DNA of 64,000 nucleotides, from contig JAJXXT010000071.1 in assembly GCA_021780935.1 (NCBI GenBank), positions 1-64,000 of the forward strand. The letters run 5' to 3'. Below are positions 54,240 to 62,979 of the stretch, in pieces (within the stretch, counting starts at the first letter, position 1; every line of letters begins with the position of its first letter). Below the pieces are notes generated by a model, which had not been told where the DNA came from, did no database searches, and saw only the letters and a list, made by a program, of their open reading frames with translations. Both the position numbers and the translations under genes were made by a program. The DNA is from Pseudomonadota bacterium. GTDB taxonomy: Bacteria; Pseudomonadota; Alphaproteobacteria; Acetobacterales; Acetobacteraceae.

Positions 54240-56261
54240 ATGACGTGGACGATCGGTGCCGATATCGGCGGCACCTTCGCTGACTTTGCAGCCCTGGAAA
54301 CCGAGAGCGGCCGATTGCTCACCCTCAAGGTTCTGACCACGCCCGATGACCCGGGCATGGACGTTGGCGAGGGCCTGCGCCGACTGGCCGGGGAGGGGGT
54401 AGAGCTCGTTTCCGTCGGGCGTTTCGTCCATGGCACCACGGTCGGGGTCAACACCATCATCCAGCGCCGCGGTGCCGCTGTCGCGCTGTTCACCACGGCC
54501 GGCTTCACCGACATTCTGGAGCTGGCGCGTCTACGGATGCCGAATCCCTACAGCCTCTTCTGCGAACGCCCGCCGCCGCTGGTGCCACGCGAGCAGGTCT
54601 TCGGCGTTCGTGAACGCATGACGGCGGAGGGCGAGCCGCTGCTGGCACCGGCGGCAGCGGAAGTGGCACAGGCCGTCGCCGCCGCGCGCGCCGCGGGGTG
54701 CGTCGGCATCGTCATCTCCTTCCTGCACGCCTGGCGCAACCCCTCGCACGAACGCGAGGTCGCGGCGATGGTCGCTTCGCTCGACCCCACGCTTGCCGTG
54801 TTTTGCGCCAGCAGTGTCTGGCCCGCGATCCGCGAATACGAGCGCACCAGCACCGCGGTGCTGAATGCCTATGTGCACCCGCGCATCGCCGCCTATCTCG
54901 AACGTGTCGAGAACGAACTGAACATGGCGGGCATCGCAGCACCGCTGCTGCTCACCACATCGGCCGGCGGCACCATGAGCGCGGCGCAGGGCAGGCGTGA
55001 CTGTGTTGGCATGCTGCTCTCCGGCACCGCCTCGGGTGTGGTTGGCGCCGGCGTTGTCGCGCGCGCGGCGGGCGTTCATGCGGCGCTCACCCTCGACATG
55101 GGCGGCACGAGTGCCGATGTGGCACTGCTGCGCGACGGCGCACCGTCCTACACAACGGGGATCGATATCGGGCTCTACCCGTTGGCCACCACCACGGTTG
55201 CCGTCGCCTCCTCCGGTCAGGGCGGCGGATCGATCGCGTGGATCGACGGGCAGGGCGTGCTGCAGGTCGGGCCGCAGAGCGCCGGCTCGACGCCGGGGCC
55301 CGCGTGCTTTGACCGCGGCGGCGAGGCCTTCACAGTAACGGATGCAGCCATGATCTGCGGTATTCTCGGTCACGGCAAGCTTGGCTTCGGCGCCATCGCC
55401 CCGCAACCGGCATTGGCCGAGAAAGCCGCGAGGCCGATCGCGGAGCGTCTCGACCTTCCGCTCCCGGTCCTGGCGGAGGGTGTTCTTGACGTCGCCATCA
55501 GCGGCATGCTGATCCCGATCGAGCAACTCCTCGCCCGTGCGGGCGCGCATGCGAGCGAACTGACGCTCATCCCGTTCGGTGGTGCCGGGCCGATGCTCGC
55601 GGCGCAACTGGCGGAGACCGCGGGCATGCATCGCGTTCTGGTGCCCGCCTCGCCCGGCACGCTCTGCGCGCTCGGTGCGCTCACGGCCGCCATCCGGCGC
55701 GACGCGATGCGCACGGTGCTGTTGCCGCTGGAGAACGAGTCCTGGCCGCTGATGCTCGCCACGCTCGATGAGCTCAGCGTCGAGGCCGCACAGACCGTCA
55801 CCGAAATGGCCGGGGTCGGTGAAACGACGATCCGCCGCGCGGCCGATCTGCGCTATCGCGGGCAGTCCTTCGAGATTTCTGTGCCCCTCGACGACGATAC
55901 GGATCTCGCGGCGCTCACGACGGCTTTCCATGCCGAGCATGAGCGCCAGTTCGGCCATGCGGAGGTGGGCGCGCCGCTGCAAGTGGTGAGCCTGCGGGTC
56001 TTCGCGACCCGCCCGGCGCCGGCGCTCACGCTGCCGCGTCGGGCCGGTCGCCCGCATGCACCAAGGACGCTGGGTGAGATGCCGATCCACCTTGGCGGCC
56101 AGACTCGCCAGGCGACGCTGCTCGCACGCGACGATCTCGACCCAGGGGCGCATTTCGTGGGCCCCGCCGTTGTCGTGCAACCGGACTGCACGGTGCTGGT
56201 GCCGCCAGGCTGGACGGCGGTGATCGACGAGCTCGGCAACATCGACATGGAGCGGCCGTGA
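54240..56261 (+). CDS. hyuA: Hydantoinase/oxoprolinase subunit A (N-methylhydantoinase A, HyuA)
   Basis: 673 residues. The actin-like ATPase fold starts WTIGADIGGTFADF. Other conserved parts are GRFVHGTTVGVNTIIQRRG, ALTLDMGGTSADVALL, GPQSAGSTPGPACFDRGG, LTLIPFGGAGPMLAAQLAE and VLVPASPGTLCALGAL. With HyuB it forms an ATP-dependent hydrolase for hydantoins or 5-oxoproline, or an acetone-carboxylase-like enzyme. The ATG at 54240 is the family start. Its stop shares a base with the hyuB ATG. Confidence 0.92.
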   Translation: MTWTIGADIGGTFADFAALETESGRLLTLKVLTTPDDPGMDVGEGLRRLAGEGVELVSVGRFVHGTTVGVNTIIQRRGAAVALFTTAGFTDILELARLRMPNPYSLFCERPPPLVPREQVFGVRERMTAEGEPLLAPAAAEVAQAVAAARAAGCVGIVISFLHAWRNPSHEREVAAMVASLDPTLAVFCASSVWPAIREYERTSTAVLNAYVHPRIAAYLERVENELNMAGIAAPLLLTTSAGGTMSAAQGRRDCVGMLLSGTASGVVGAGVVARAAGVHAALTLDMGGTSADVALLRDGAPSYTTGIDIGLYPLATTTVAVASSGQGGGSIAWIDGQGVLQVGPQSAGSTPGPACFDRGGEAFTVTDAAMICGILGHGKLGFGAIAPQPALAEKAARPIAERLDLPLPVLAEGVLDVAISGMLIPIEQLLARAGAHASELTLIPFGGAGPMLAAQLAETAGMHRVLVPASPGTLCALGALTAAIRRDAMRTVLLPLENESWPLMLATLDELSVEAAQTVTEMAGVGETTIRRAADLRYRGQSFEISVPLDDDTDLAALTTAFHAEHERQFGHAEVGAPLQVVSLRVFATRPAPALTLPRRAGRPHAPRTLGEMPIHLGGQTRQATLLARDDLDPGAHFVGPAVVVQPDCTVLVPPGWTAVIDELGNIDMERP

Positions 56262-58240
56262 TGCGCACCGATCCCGTAACTTTGCAGGTGCTGCGCAACC
56301 ATGCGCGCGCTGCGGCCGAGAGCATGGCGACGACGCTCTACCGAACCGCGCACTCGACCTTCGTGAAAGAAACGGAGGACTTCACCATCCAGTTGCTCGA
56401 TGTGCATGGCAAGCCATGCGCCGTGCCGATCGACCTCGGTGCCACCTGGTATCCGGCACTCGACTACGAGGCCGCGATCGCGCTTGTGCCGGGGGGCTAC
56501 CGTCCTGGCGATATCGCCATCACCAACGATCCGTACTCAGGCTTCCTTGCGACGCATTCGCCGGATATCGTAATGTGGAAGCCGGTTTTCCACGAAGGCG
56601 AGATCATGGCCTTCGCCGGTGGGCACATCCACAACGTCGATGTCGGCGGCGCAGTGCCGGCAAGCCTCTCGCGCACGCTGACGGATGTCCATCAGGAGGG
56701 TATCCGCATCCCGCCCGCGAAGCTCTATCGCGAAGGCGTGCTCGACGAAGGGTTGCTGCGCGTGCTGCTGGCGAACGTGCGGGTTCCGGAACAGAACTGG
56801 GGTGACCTCAAGGCGCAAGTCGCCGCGGTGAACACCGGTGAGCGGCGCATTCTGGAACTCGTGCGGCGTTTCGGCGTGCGCACCGTCCGGGACGGGCTTG
56901 CCGACCTTCTCGACTACGCCGAGGGGCAGGCGCGGGCCGTGCTCGCGAGCCTGCCGGACGGCGAGTACCGCTTCACTGAGTATTGCGACGAGGATGCGGC
57001 CGGCGGCAATCCGCTGCGTCTTTGCCTGGCATTGCGCATCGCCGGTGATGCCGCGGAGCTCGACTTCACCGGGTCGGACCCGCAGACCCTCGCCTCGCTC
57101 AACGTGCCGACGGGGGGGCATCCACGCCACTCGCTGCTGCTGGTCGGCGTCTATTACGTGCTCTCGGCGCTGCATCCGGGCATCACGCTCAACTATGGCA
57201 CGATCCGCCCGTTCACCTGCATTACACCGCCGGGCAGCGTGCTGAACCCGAGCTTTCCGGCGGCGGTGGGTATGCGCAGCCTGACATGCGGGCGGCTGCG
57301 CAGCCTCATCTTCGGGGCGTTCGCCGCAGCAGCGCCCGACAGGCTACCGGCCGCACCCGCGGGTGCCACCTCGATCATCAACGTCGCCGCCGAGCATCCG
57401 CGCACCGGGCGGCGCACCATCACCGCGGTGGCTCCGATCGTGGGCGGCGGCGGCGGCATGCCGCATCGTGACGGCACCGACGGCGCGGGTGCCGATTCCG
57501 CCTACCTCAAGAACAGCCCGGTCGAAATCACGGAATCCGAGGCGCCGGTGCGCATCCTGCGCTACGGACTGATGCCGGACACCGGTGGGGCCGGGGCGCA
57601 TCGCGGCGGCATGGCCCAGGTGCTGGAGTTCTGCGCCACCGTGCCTGATGCGTTCGTCACCGCGCGCAACCGCGACCGCAGCGTCTTTCAGCCCTGGGGC
57701 GTGCTCGGCGGCGACCCCGGGAGCGTGGGCAGCTTTACCTTCAATCCTGGCGCCGCGGGCGAGCGCGACTTGCGGAATACGGACGCACTCCGCCTCGCGC
57801 CGGGCGACGTGCTGCGCGTGATTTCGCCAGGCGGCGGCGGGCGCGGCGACCCCTTCCGTCGTGCACCGGAGGCGGTGTTGCGCGACGTGCGCGCGGGGCT
57901 GGTCAGCACCGAGGCGGCGCGGCGCGACTACGGCGTCGCCATCGCGGGCGGCACCATTGACGCGGCAGAAACCGCCCGTCTGCGCGCGGCAAGACCGGAG
58001 CGCACCCGCTTCGCACCTGGCGCCGCGCGCACCGCACACGAAAGCCGCTGGAACGCCGCGGCCTATGCGGCGATGCACGCGTTGCTGGCGGACACCCCGC
58101 CAAGCCGTCGTTCCTTCGTCAAATCGATGCTGTTCGACGCTGTGCGTAACGCGACCCCGGAACGTGACGCCAGCGACGTCATCCGCGAGGCGTTCGCCTT
58201 GTGGACGCGTCGGGCGACCGCACTTCCGTCGCAACCGTGA
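56261..58240 (+). CDS. hyuB: Hydantoinase/oxoprolinase subunit B (HyuB)
   Basis: 659 residues, somewhat longer than common HyuB (about 520-580). The core shows RTDPVTLQVLRNHARAAAES, YRPGDIAITNDPYSGFLATH, GGHIHNVDVGGAVPASLS, PGDVLRVISPGGGGRGDPF and FNPGA. The C-terminal extension (from about residue 545) is Ala/Arg-rich. It is coupled to hyuA (TGATG); GTG 56258 is an alternative start. An amine-oxidase-like gene follows 12 bases later. Confidence 0.92.
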   Translation: MRTDPVTLQVLRNHARAAAESMATTLYRTAHSTFVKETEDFTIQLLDVHGKPCAVPIDLGATWYPALDYEAAIALVPGGYRPGDIAITNDPYSGFLATHSPDIVMWKPVFHEGEIMAFAGGHIHNVDVGGAVPASLSRTLTDVHQEGIRIPPAKLYREGVLDEGLLRVLLANVRVPEQNWGDLKAQVAAVNTGERRILELVRRFGVRTVRDGLADLLDYAEGQARAVLASLPDGEYRFTEYCDEDAAGGNPLRLCLALRIAGDAAELDFTGSDPQTLASLNVPTGGHPRHSLLLVGVYYVLSALHPGITLNYGTIRPFTCITPPGSVLNPSFPAAVGMRSLTCGRLRSLIFGAFAAAAPDRLPAAPAGATSIINVAAEHPRTGRRTITAVAPIVGGGGGMPHRDGTDGAGADSAYLKNSPVEITESEAPVRILRYGLMPDTGGAGAHRGGMAQVLEFCATVPDAFVTARNRDRSVFQPWGVLGGDPGSVGSFTFNPGAAGERDLRNTDALRLAPGDVLRVISPGGGGRGDPFRRAPEAVLRDVRAGLVSTEAARRDYGVAIAGGTIDAAETARLRAARPERTRFAPGAARTAHESRWNAAAYAAMHALLADTPPSRRSFVKSMLFDAVRNATPERDASDVIREAFALWTRRATALPSQP

Positions 58241-58252
58241 GAGGCCGAAATC

Positions 58253-59593
58253 ATGAATGGTGCCCCGATCTTTTCAGATGATTTCTCGTCCACGCCCTGG
58301 TGGTGGGCTGGTTTCGCGCCGCCGGCCGACCCGCCTTCGGAGTTGCCGCGCCATGTCGGCACGCTCGTTGTCGGCGCGGGCTATGCCGGCATCGCCTGCG
58401 CGCTGCGCCTCGCGGAGGCGGGTGAGGAGGTGTTGGTGCTGGACGCGGCAGCCCTCGGCTTCGGTGCCAGCACGCGATCGGGCGGCCAGGTTTCGGGCGG
58501 CGTCAATGTCGGCAAGTCTCCGACACGCAAGCCGCTGCCCGGGGCTCGCAAGGCGGCACTCCTGCGCGATGCCGCCGCGGGCTTCACCCTGTTCGAGGAA
58601 CTGCTCAACCGCCATCAGATCCGCTGTGGCTACCATCGGACCGGACGGATCAACGGGCTCTGGGCGCCGCAGCACGAGCAGGGATGGAAGAGCCGTATCG
58701 AGGATCTCAACCGTTATGCCGACGCCGATGTGCGTATCCTCTCGCGCGTCGAGTGTCGCCGCGAAATCGGCAGCGACTTCTACCACGGTGGCGTCTCGAT
58801 CGGCCGAGCAGGGCATCTCCAGCCTGCGGAGTATTACGGCGGCCTGCTTGCCGCTGCGCGCCGCGCCGGTGCGCGCTGCCACGGCGAGACGCCGGTTCGC
58901 CAGGTCCGACGCGCCGGCGGCGCCTACGCGGTCGAGACCTCGCGGGGCAACCTCACCGCGGATCGTATCGTGTTCGCCACCAACGCCTATGTCGGCAGAT
59001 ACGCGCGCGGCGTGGCGGGCGATCTACGCCGAGGCGTCATTCCCGTAGCGACGCACATGATCGCGACCGAGGAACTGCCCGAAGAGCTTGCCCGATCGCT
59101 GCTGCCGACGGACCGCGCGATCTCGGAGACCTGCCGCGTCATCAGCCATTACCGGCTCTCGCCCGACGGCAGGCGGCTGCTGTTCGGTAGCCGCGCAACA
59201 TTTTTTCCAGCCGGCGAGCGTCATACGGCGGAACTGCTCTACCGCGGCATGATCGCGCGCTTCCCGCAGCTTGCTGGGCGGCGCATCACCCATAGCTGGG
59301 GTGGGCGGGTGGCAATGACCTTCGACCACCTGCCGCATATCGGAGGCGGAGAGGGACGCTTTTTCGTGACCGGCTGCAATGGCAGCGGTGTGGTCATGAT
59401 GACCTATCTCGGCCATACGCTCGGCGAGAAGATCCTCGCCGATGCGCGGGAGCCCGTGTGCGCGTATGATGATGGCCTGCCACCGCACCCCCCGCTGTAC
59501 GACGGGACGCCTTGGTTCATGCCGGTGGTAGGGACTTGGTTCCAGTTCCGCGATCGGCTGGAACGGCGCGCAGCATCACCAGCAGATAACTGA
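58253..59593 (+). CDS. FAD-dependent amine oxidoreductase, PuuB/OrdL-like
   Basis: 446 residues. FAD motif TLVVGAGYAGIACALRLAEA, VLDAAALGFGASTRSGGQVS, and the DAO-type end FFVTGCNGSGVVMMTYLGHT. The N-terminal FSSTPWWWAGFAPPADPP is typical of PuuB-like proteins. It is the last gene of the binding protein-permease-ATPase-hyuAB run, so it likely oxidises the amine released after import and ring opening. It is distinct from the copy at 45.9 kb. Confidence 0.85.
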   Translation: MNGAPIFSDDFSSTPWWWAGFAPPADPPSELPRHVGTLVVGAGYAGIACALRLAEAGEEVLVLDAAALGFGASTRSGGQVSGGVNVGKSPTRKPLPGARKAALLRDAAAGFTLFEELLNRHQIRCGYHRTGRINGLWAPQHEQGWKSRIEDLNRYADADVRILSRVECRREIGSDFYHGGVSIGRAGHLQPAEYYGGLLAAARRAGARCHGETPVRQVRRAGGAYAVETSRGNLTADRIVFATNAYVGRYARGVAGDLRRGVIPVATHMIATEELPEELARSLLPTDRAISETCRVISHYRLSPDGRRLLFGSRATFFPAGERHTAELLYRGMIARFPQLAGRRITHSWGGRVAMTFDHLPHIGGGEGRFFVTGCNGSGVVMMTYLGHTLGEKILADAREPVCAYDDGLPPHPPLYDGTPWFMPVVGTWFQFRDRLERRAASPADN

Positions 59594-59648
59594 TCTCCAC
59601 AGTCACGGAATCAGGTGCTGAGGGCGCGTTTGAGAACAGGCGCCTGGA

Positions 59649-59870
59649 TCAAGGAATACGCCAGAGGATCGTGGCGGCCGCCGCGATGAGGATGAGGGTT
59701 CCCGCAACATTGGTGCGCTGTCCGCGGTCGCGCAGCAGGCGGCGGTTCTCGATCAAACAGGCAAGCTGGGCTCGACGCCCCAGCGCCTTGGTCGTGGCTC
59801 GAAGCGAGGCTGGGCGCGGGGCCGCTTGACGAACGATGCTGTCCTGGTTGGCGATTTGTCGGGCGGTGCC
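59649..59870 (-). other. Possible membrane-protein gene remnant
   Basis: Within an open frame on the minus strand, the end LIENRRLLRDRGQRTNVAG followed by LILIAAAATILWRIP looks like a last transmembrane helix with a basic loop, as in the C-terminus of some transporters (Nramp-like is one thought). No start with an RBS and no upstream helices are seen. It could equally be a chance frame. Confidence 0.2.
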
Positions 59871-59964
59871 GAACATCGCTCCTGCAAAGAAAAGCCGGAG
59901 CCGATTTCTCGGCCCCGGCGGAGGAGGAGATTGCCCATGATCACGGGGAACTATCATGGCGGAT

Positions 59965-60079
59965 AGGCACGTCCGGGTGTAGGCACGTCCGGGTGTAGTC
60001 GCGTCGGGTGTGAAGGCACGTCAGGGTGGGTGGGCACGTCAGGGTGTTGGTGTGTCCGAGCGGTTGGGCACGTCAGCGT
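59965..60079. repeat. Degenerate 15-19-bp tandem repeat array
   Basis: Two perfect 16-bp units AGGCACGTCCGGGTGT (59965-59980, 59981-59996) are followed by AGTCGCGTCGGGTGT (59997-60011), AAGGCACGTCAGGGTG (60013-60028), GGGCACGTCAGGGTGT (60032-60047) and TGGGCACGTCAGCGT (60065-60079). Around them, 59594-60137 shows no convincing gene apart from the possible remnant at 59.7 kb. Confidence 0.8.
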
Positions 60080-60137
60080 CCGGCGGCTTCGGCTTGGGCG
60101 ATCTGGGTGTCGTCGCCCAACCCTCTGCGCGGGTCGA

Positions 60138-60272
60138 TCAGGCGTTGGCGGTCGTGGTAGATACGAGCGCCGCAAGCTGGTGGCTCAGGTTCACCTGGTG
60201 GGCAATCGCACCGCCCAGGGTCGCCGCGAAAACCATCCCCGCCACCATGATTTCGATAACCGCGCGTCGCAT
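60138..60272 (-). CDS. Small membrane or exported protein, 44 residues, unknown
   Basis: The ATG at 60272 has GGAGAG (60280-60285 on the plus strand) seven bases upstream. The product begins MRRAVIEIMVAGMVFAATLG, continues GAIAHQVNLSHQLAALVST and ends TTANA. Two basic residues, a hydrophobic stretch of about 18 residues and an Ala-rich turn suggest a signal peptide or single membrane helix with a short polar tail. It stands alone, divergent from the P-type ATPase, and was found by reading the gap. It is not recognised as any family. Confidence 0.5.
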   Translation of the reverse strand: MRRAVIEIMVAGMVFAATLGGAIAHQVNLSHQLAALVSTTTANA

Positions 60273-60433
60273 CGGAAGTCTCTCCGGTTGATGTCGTGAC
60301 GTTCATATAGCGGCATTTTCCGCCCCGTGGTGTCACCTTTTGTGCGTTGTTGAATCCTGGTTAGGCTATGTTTTCCCGGGATATTCCGCCGTCGGATCGC
60401 ATGGCGCACCGGGTCGCCGCAGAGGAGGGGGCC

Positions 60434-62803
60434 ATGGCCGGCGCACCACCGGACCATCTCGTTGCAAAACCAAATGATCCCGATGCCGCCCCGGCGCCGG
60501 ACGGCCTCACCGAGGCCGAGGCCGCGCGCCGGCGGGCGCGCTTCGGGCCCAATGCCATCCCGGAAAAGCGCCCCAGCAAGGCGCTCGGCTTCGCCCGCAA
60601 GTTCTGGGGGCCGATCGCCTGGATGCTGGAGGCAGCAGCGGCCCTGCAGGTGCTGCTCGGCAAGCCCGGCGAGGCCGCCATCATTACCGCCCTCCTCGCC
60701 TTCAACGCCGCCATCGGCTTCATCGAGGAGGGCCGCGCCAGCAAGGCGCTCGACCTGCTGCGCCAGCGCCTGGTCGCCACCGCCCGCGTGCGCCGCGACG
60801 GCGCCTGGCGCGTCGTGCCGGCGGCGGAGCTGGTGCCGGGCGATCTCGTGCATCTGCGGATGGGCGATCTCGCGCCGGCCGATATCGCGATCGGCGAGGG
60901 CAATGTGCTGCTCGACCAGTCCGCGCTCACCGGCGAATCAGTGCCGGTCGAGGCCGGCCCTGGTGCCCACGCCTATGCCGCCGCCATCATCCGCCGCGGC
61001 GAGGCGACGGGCAGCGTCACGGCGACCGGCGCCGCCACCTATTTCGGCCGCACCGCGGAGCTGGTGCGCACCGCCCATGCCGGCAGCCACCTGCAGACGA
61101 CCATCCTCGGCATCGTGCGCGTCCTTGCGTTGGTGGACGCGGCGCTGATCGCGCTGCTGCTCGGCTATGCCGCCTGGGCGCACCTGCCGTTCGCCGACAT
61201 GCTGCCCTTCGCGCTGATCCTGCTGGTCGCCTCCGTGCCGGCCGCGCTGCCCGCCACCTTCACGCTAGCGACCGCGCTCGGGGCGGCGGAACTGGCACGC
61301 GAGGGCGTGCTCGCAGCCCGGCTCCAGGCGATCGAGGAGGCGGCGGGGATGGACGTGCTGTGCACCGACAAGACCGGCACCCTCACCGAGAACCGCCTGC
61401 GCCTCGCCGAGGCGCGACCGCTCGGCGGCGTCACCGAGGCGGCGCTGCTGCGCCTCGCCGCCATGGCCTGCGACGCCGCGACGCAGGATCCGATCGACCT
61501 CGCGATCCTGGCCGGCGCCGGCGCCGTGGCGCTGCCGCAACGTCTCGGCTTCGAGCCGTTCGAGCCGGCGCTGCGCTATTCGCTCGGCCGCTTCGCGGAG
61601 AATGGCAGCACGACGCTCGCGGCCAAGGGTGCCGCGGAGGCGATCGCCGCGCTGTGCACCGCACCGCCCGACATCGCCGCGGCGGAGGCGGAGCTTGCCG
61701 CTCTCGGCGCGCGGGTCCTCGCCGTTGCCATCGGTCCCGCCAAGGGCCAGATGCGCCTCGTGGGCCTGCTGGCGCTGGAGGACCCGCCGCGCCCGGACTC
61801 CGCCGCCCTCGTCGCCGGGCTGCGCCAGCTCGGCGTGCGCGTGGTCATGGCGACCGGTGACGCCGCCCCCACCGCCGCGGCGATCGCGAAACGCATCGGC
61901 ATCGAGGGCGAGGCCGGCGATGCCGCGTCGCTCGAAGGCGCACTCGCGGGCACCGGCGATCCGCTGCGTTTCGGCGTGTTCGCCCGCGTGCTGCCCGAGC
62001 ACAAGATCGCGCTGGTGCGCCGGCTCCAGCAGGCGGGCCATATCGTCGGCATGACCGGCGACGGCGTGAACGACGCGCCGGCACTGCGCCAGGCGGAGGT
62101 CGGGATCGCGGTCGCCAGCGCCACCGACGTCGCGCGCGCCGCGGCGGGCATCGTGCTCACCTCGCCGGGCCTGGTCGATGCGCTGGCGGCGGTGCGCACC
62201 AGCCGCGCCATCTATCAGCGCATGCTGACCTATACGATCAACAAAATCATGAAGACGCTGGAGATCGCGGTTTTTCTCTCGCTCGGCGTCATTCTCACCG
62301 GCCAGTTCGTCATCACCCCGCTGCTGATCGTGATGTTGCTGTTCACCAATGATTTCGTGACCATGACGATCGCCACCGACCGCGTGACGCCCTCGCCGAA
62401 GCCGGACCGCTGGGATGTGCGTGCGCTGATGACCACCGGTGCCGCCCTTGCCGGCGGTGTGCTGGTGCTGTCCTTCACCGTGTTCTTCGCCGGGCGGGAC
62501 TGGCTCGGCCTGCCGCTCGCGCAGTTGCAGACGCTGGTCTTTGTCATGCTGGTCGCGACCGGGCAGGGCAATGTCTACCTGGTGCGCGAGCGCGGCCCGT
62601 TCTGGCGCTCCAGGCCCGGCGCGTGGCTGCTCGCCAGCTCCGTCGCCGATCTCGTCGTGGTGGTGGCGATGGCCGCGACAGGTGTGCTGATGGCGGCGGT
62701 GAAGCTTTCCCTGCTGCTGGCGCTGCTCGTGGTGGTCGCCTGCTACCTGCTGCTGCTGGACCAGGTGAAACGCTGGCTGTTTGCCCGCCTCGCCTTCGCC
62801 TGA
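60434..62803 (+). CDS. P3A-type plasma-membrane H+-ATPase
   Basis: 789 residues from ATG 60434, chosen for AGAGGAGG just upstream; an ATG at 60368 is in frame. The N-terminal cation-ATPase region has LTEAEAARRRARFGPNAIPE. Actuator motif SALTGESVPVEAGPG; core helix PFALILLVASVPAALPATFT; phosphorylation site LCTDKTGTLTEN (D312); hinge MTGDGVNDAPALRQAEVGIA. The PVAMP motif of most families is PAALPA here, as in fungal/plant Pma1-type pumps. It would export protons, useful at low external pH. Confidence 0.88.
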   Translation: MAGAPPDHLVAKPNDPDAAPAPDGLTEAEAARRRARFGPNAIPEKRPSKALGFARKFWGPIAWMLEAAAALQVLLGKPGEAAIITALLAFNAAIGFIEEGRASKALDLLRQRLVATARVRRDGAWRVVPAAELVPGDLVHLRMGDLAPADIAIGEGNVLLDQSALTGESVPVEAGPGAHAYAAAIIRRGEATGSVTATGAATYFGRTAELVRTAHAGSHLQTTILGIVRVLALVDAALIALLLGYAAWAHLPFADMLPFALILLVASVPAALPATFTLATALGAAELAREGVLAARLQAIEEAAGMDVLCTDKTGTLTENRLRLAEARPLGGVTEAALLRLAAMACDAATQDPIDLAILAGAGAVALPQRLGFEPFEPALRYSLGRFAENGSTTLAAKGAAEAIAALCTAPPDIAAAEAELAALGARVLAVAIGPAKGQMRLVGLLALEDPPRPDSAALVAGLRQLGVRVVMATGDAAPTAAAIAKRIGIEGEAGDAASLEGALAGTGDPLRFGVFARVLPEHKIALVRRLQQAGHIVGMTGDGVNDAPALRQAEVGIAVASATDVARAAAGIVLTSPGLVDALAAVRTSRAIYQRMLTYTINKIMKTLEIAVFLSLGVILTGQFVITPLLIVMLLFTNDFVTMTIATDRVTPSPKPDRWDVRALMTTGAALAGGVLVLSFTVFFAGRDWLGLPLAQLQTLVFVMLVATGQGNVYLVRERGPFWRSRPGAWLLASSVADLVVVVAMAATGVLMAAVKLSLLLALLVVVACYLLLLDQVKRWLFARLAFA

Positions 62804-62979
62804 ACGCGCGGCATCACACTGAGCTGGTGGCGTCGGCGGTTGGACGGGCGTGCTCTGGTTGCGTGGTGTCGCTTGTGGGCAAGATTTTCCACGAGGCGTT
62901 TGCGCCGGCGACGCCAAGACGCCACAACCGGCCCGCCGCACGTGCGCCATGGCGTGCCTTTGCACAGGGAGTTCCGCCG

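Noticed and set aside
54531..56180. Long minus-strand open frame opposite hyuA
   Set aside because: Complement-frame shadow of a strongly conserved gene; composition typical of such shadows.
59965..60079. CRISPR array
   Set aside because: Units are 15-19 bp and directly adjacent with no unique spacers, and no cas genes are present.
60010..60291. Plus-strand open frame through the repeat array
   Set aside because: It is formed mainly by the repeats and overlaps a better-supported small minus-strand gene with an SD.
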